This document shows, piece after piece, positions 61,028 through 64,000 of a stretch of DNA of 64,000 bases. Origin of the DNA: Ustulina deusta (taxonomy: Eukaryota; Ascomycota; Sordariomycetes; Xylariales; Xylariaceae). Position 1 is the first letter of the stretch. Every line of letters starts with the position of its first letter. The stretch spans positions 124,001 through 188,000 of the forward strand of contig JAJNNX010000003.1 in the NCBI GenBank assembly GCA_023159155.1. Reading direction: 5' to 3'. The notes beneath the pieces are model-generated. The model did no database searches, had not been told where the DNA came from, and worked only from the letters and a program-made list of their open reading frames with translations. The position numbers and the translations under genes are program-made.

Positions 61028-62246
61028 ATGGCAGCCATATATGAGGACCTTCGAGAACTGTTCTTCAACCCTCAATACTCTGACCTTGAAATCGTCTGCC
61101 AGCATGGTGCTCGGTTTAAAGTGCACCGCGTGGTAATTGCGCTGAACTCCCCCATCCTCGACTCGATGGTCACCGAGAGCCTGAATGAGAACGTATGGCC
61201 TTTTCTGTCCTTCTGAGAATTTATTCTTTTGCAGACGAAGCGTGAATCTAACATGTGCCTCACCTCCCAGGGTCAGCTCATCTCCGAAATTGAGCTGCCA
61301 GACGTCGACTGGAGCTCCCTCTATAGTAAGCAGCGCTCCAAGTCATTTCTTTCTCGCTTCCGCAACTTTTAGAGGATAAAGAATCCCTTGCGGGCCCAAA
61401 CCATGCCCTAGAAGCTTCCTATTGTTGCGAGATACCCATCAGGAGCGCTCACAATGGTAACAATTAATCCCGAATATAGTGGTCTTGCAATTCTTATATG
61501 GTGGCAATTATAACGACTATGAAACGATTGGAAGCTTTCACTCCCCTAGCTATGTCGTCTTCATGACGCCTGAAGAAATTGATGCTGGCCTCAAAACCTT
61601 ACCTTGCCTTCGCATGGACGCAACTGCCGAAGACACCGCCGTTGATGACGACTACGTTGACAGACAGGAACCGAAGAGTCTAGATAGCGATGAAGATGAA
61701 GAAGATGAAGAAGAAGAAGGCGAGAGTTCCTCTGATGGAGATTCACATAGCGAAGCTAGCCAGAACCGGGAACTCGACGAGGACGAGGACGAGGATAGGG
61801 ACGTGGATGATTGGAGGACTCGCACTTTCCACGACCACAGTCTTTTCGACTCTCTCAGTGTCTACTGTCTAGCGTCACGGTTCAATATCTTGCCACTTAA
61901 GCTCCTAGCTCGCGACCGGTTTTATCGCACTGCCGAAAAAGTGTTGATATTTTCGTCCAGCCTCGGTGACAGGAACGAGCCGAGATGGTGGACTGACGAC
62001 CATCAACGTATCTATCGATCGAAGCTAGCCAAGGCTGTGTTCGTCGATTTCCCTCGAGCGGTGGAAGAGCTATATAGGACTGTGCCCGAGTCTGACACGA
62101 CGATGCGCGCAATTCCACCGATGCTGATCGCAGCAGGATACAACAGCGATGAATTCCGCGATCATATGAAGCCGCTGCTTGAGAAGAATCTAGACCTCGC
62201 ACTGGCGGTGGTCGAATGCATGCGAACGCCCAATTCTAAAGAATGA
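61028..62246 (+). CDS. BTB/POZ-domain protein with acidic insert (328 aa, 3 exons)
   Basis: Exons are 61028-61192, 61271-61325 and 61480-62246. The BTB domain starts at residue 10 or so (NPQYSDLEIVCQHGARFKVHRVVIALNSPILDSM), continues IELPDVDW across the second exon and ends LQFLYGGNY. After it lies a very acidic insert of about 60 residues with runs of Glu and Asp, then a helical region (LFDSLSVYCLASRF) typical of fungal BTB proteins. BTB domains dimerise and often recruit Cul3 ubiquitin ligases or act in transcription; the role here is unknown. An alternative acceptor at 61234 would add 12 residues but implies a 42-bp intron, short for a fungus. Its 5' flank carries the acyltransferase fragment. 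Confidence 0.82.
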
Positions 62247-64000
62247 ACGAGCCGAACACACCCGCTGTTAGTTCGAACCAGTTTCACGAATTCCGAGAGA
62301 GTTTGATAAGATAACTCGCCGATGATCTCAAAAGCGTGCCTACCTAGGACCAATCGAGCGACGCTGAGGACAGTGTCAATATCGTAGCAGTGTATATTGG
62401 TCTCTTCCTTCACTGCTTACCGATATTAGTGCACACAACACTACCGGTAGCTCCTGGGGCCGGATAGATCTTACCGTCCCGAACACTGGCACACGGTTCA
62501 TCTTGTTGTCCGAGACACTTTCGAGTCCTGTGTGGCTACACTAGACAGGCAATCAAATTTCTAGACGGATGTGAAAGGGTTGGAGGGGTTCAGGAGGACC
62601 AGACTTGACGCCCCTTCCTACAGCGGTGCTGAGGACCTACTTCTTCGGCACGTGGTGAAACAAGACATCAATGATAGCTTTGAAATGGAATGCAAACTTT
62701 ACTAACACCTACACTATTTGATCATCAAGTCATCAACTAATGGATGGCATTTGTGTGGCATGCTCCGGTCGAGATGGTGCACCAATAAGAAATGCATGTG
62801 ATGTGTGATGGTTAGAGATGTATTCGTACGGAGAGGTTCGAAGGGAAGAGGAAAAACAACCATCCCATCCCGTTTCAGCTCTTTGCCATTGGCTCCTCTA
62901 TGTAGCGTAACTGGAGACCTGTGGCAGCCTGCCTCCGGTATCTAGCCTGTTAGGTAGTTAGGTGGTACAGTTTACAAGTATCGTGTCCTTAAGTACCTAC
63001 TTAGGTAGGTATAATTTGTCCGACGACGACCCGAAAACCCGCCATCAATTGGTATCAGGTTGTGGAAATTAGACCGTCACAGCAAATATTACGATATGTG
63101 TCTAGCCACTTTGGGCCAGCTAGAACTTATTTGGGGTGGAGCAAAGCCCAGAAGCGAGATAGACCGCGATAATGGTTAAAAGATTGCATGAAACGGGAAT
63201 GAAATCCTAGTGCTAATTGATTGGATTAAGATTATCTATTTTTATTGTGTTTACTTCGGATCATGCAGCCGCCTGCCCCTGTGGTGATCACTGCAAATGT
63301 AACGGTAATCAGCAATAGGGACTCGAGTCTCGAGACCCCGGCATGGGGAATCGATGATATCGTCGATGAAGAATGCGAGAGGGGAAAATTGAGAGAAAAA
63401 AATGTAAGAGGGGGGAGGGCAGCCATGTATGAATTGGTGAGGTTAGGTATGTAGGTAGGTAGTGCAGTGCAGACCCTTGATCAACCCTTTTTTCTTGACT
63501 CAGATTTCTCAACATTTTAGATGGTATATGCGTAAGTGCAGTGACGCGTGGGAAAATTGAAGATGCTCTAGTGGAAGTACCTACTGTACTGTACCTGTTT
63601 TGATGGATACTTGAACGTGTCCAATAGGAACACTATACCGCACTCGCAATAGGCGCGACAAAGCAGGGCAACAGGTAGGGTTTAGCGGGGTTTTCGGCAA
63701 CACTACGCGCTCGCATGGTGTGTTGTTAGTGTGGTACCAAGCCTTGGTACGCGAAAATCATGGACCCAGCGGTAGGTGCCGTATGAGACACACACAAAGA
63801 GACAAACAGAACAAAGAAATACCTAAAAGGGTGGTTGGACGGGGAGTGAGTGCCTGCGGACTGTGGCCAAATAAAAGGGTAATTAGAGTGTAAGGTAGGT
63901 TGTTGATAAGAGCAATAAAAACATAAACAGACTGTTTTAGGTAAAAATAGATATATAGGCTTATATAGGTAGGAGGCGCAGTGTCTAGTAGGTATTGCAG
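62247..64000. other. Terminal 1.75 kb, no gene seen
   Basis: Short overlapping frames only. TAGGTAGGTA-type elements occur near 62945-63015 and 63450-63460, and the last 150 bp is AT- and TAGG-rich. The window may end within the promoter or 3' region of a gene lying outside it. Confidence 0.45.

Noticed and set aside
61193..61234. 42-bp intron alternative in the BTB gene
   Set aside because: It is in phase and has a good acceptor, but it is shorter than introns normally seen in filamentous fungi. The 78-bp alternative has a CTAAC branch point at a suitable distance.

Overview
The window is nuclear DNA from a filamentous ascomycete (Pezizomycotina), most likely a Sordariomycete. Genes stand alone on both strands at roughly one per 3-4 kb. 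Most are split by short introns of about 50-150 bp with GTRNGT donors, CTAAC/CTGAC-type branch points and YAG acceptors. The set includes a FacB/Cat8-type zinc-cluster regulator, Snf1, Pmp3, Dpb2, an Erg4-type sterol reductase and a branched-chain aminotransferase. Promoters are littered with TAGGTACCTA-type palindromes. I assign the class from general resemblance and have not tested it.

Layout. 0-5.2 kb: a small coiled-coil ORF, an unknown Ser/Thr-rich protein and a DUF952 protein. 7-12.2 kb: the Pmp3 proteolipid, a YGR210C-type YchF-like GTPase with a 10-nt internal exon, and, divergent from it, a SET-domain lysine methyltransferase. 15.2-18.1 kb: the FacB/Cat8 homologue. 20.5-21.8 kb: a Pgc1-like glycerophosphodiester phosphodiesterase. 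23.5-24.1 kb: a small basic nuclear-type protein with a 14-nt exon. 24.1-30.8 kb: gene-poor, with an AT-rich block (about 25.7-27.2 kb) holding apparently decayed ORFs and one small two-exon unknown gene. 30.9-36 kb: an accessory-looking stretch with a patatin-like lipase ending in a C2H2-like motif, an unknown multi-pass membrane protein and a frame-broken KP4-like toxin relic. 37-48.1 kb: a core block of Snf1 kinase, a probable mitochondrial protein of unknown function, Dpb2 and the Erg4-type reductase. 50.9-54.3 kb: a coiled-coil protein and a branched-chain aminotransferase. 57-62.2 kb: a single-pass membrane protein with a Cys-rich ectodomain, a fragment of a sterol O-acyltransferase gene, and immediately behind it a BTB-domain gene. 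The last 1.75 kb shows nothing I can support.

No biosynthetic cluster, operon, tRNA, rRNA, CRISPR array or intact transposon was found. A functional link worth noting is that Snf1 (37-39.8 kb) and a FacB/Cat8-type activator (15-18 kb) belong to the same glucose-derepression pathway in yeast and share this window, although 20 kb and several unrelated genes lie between them. Exon structures were read by eye from splice signals and frame continuity and should be treated as models.
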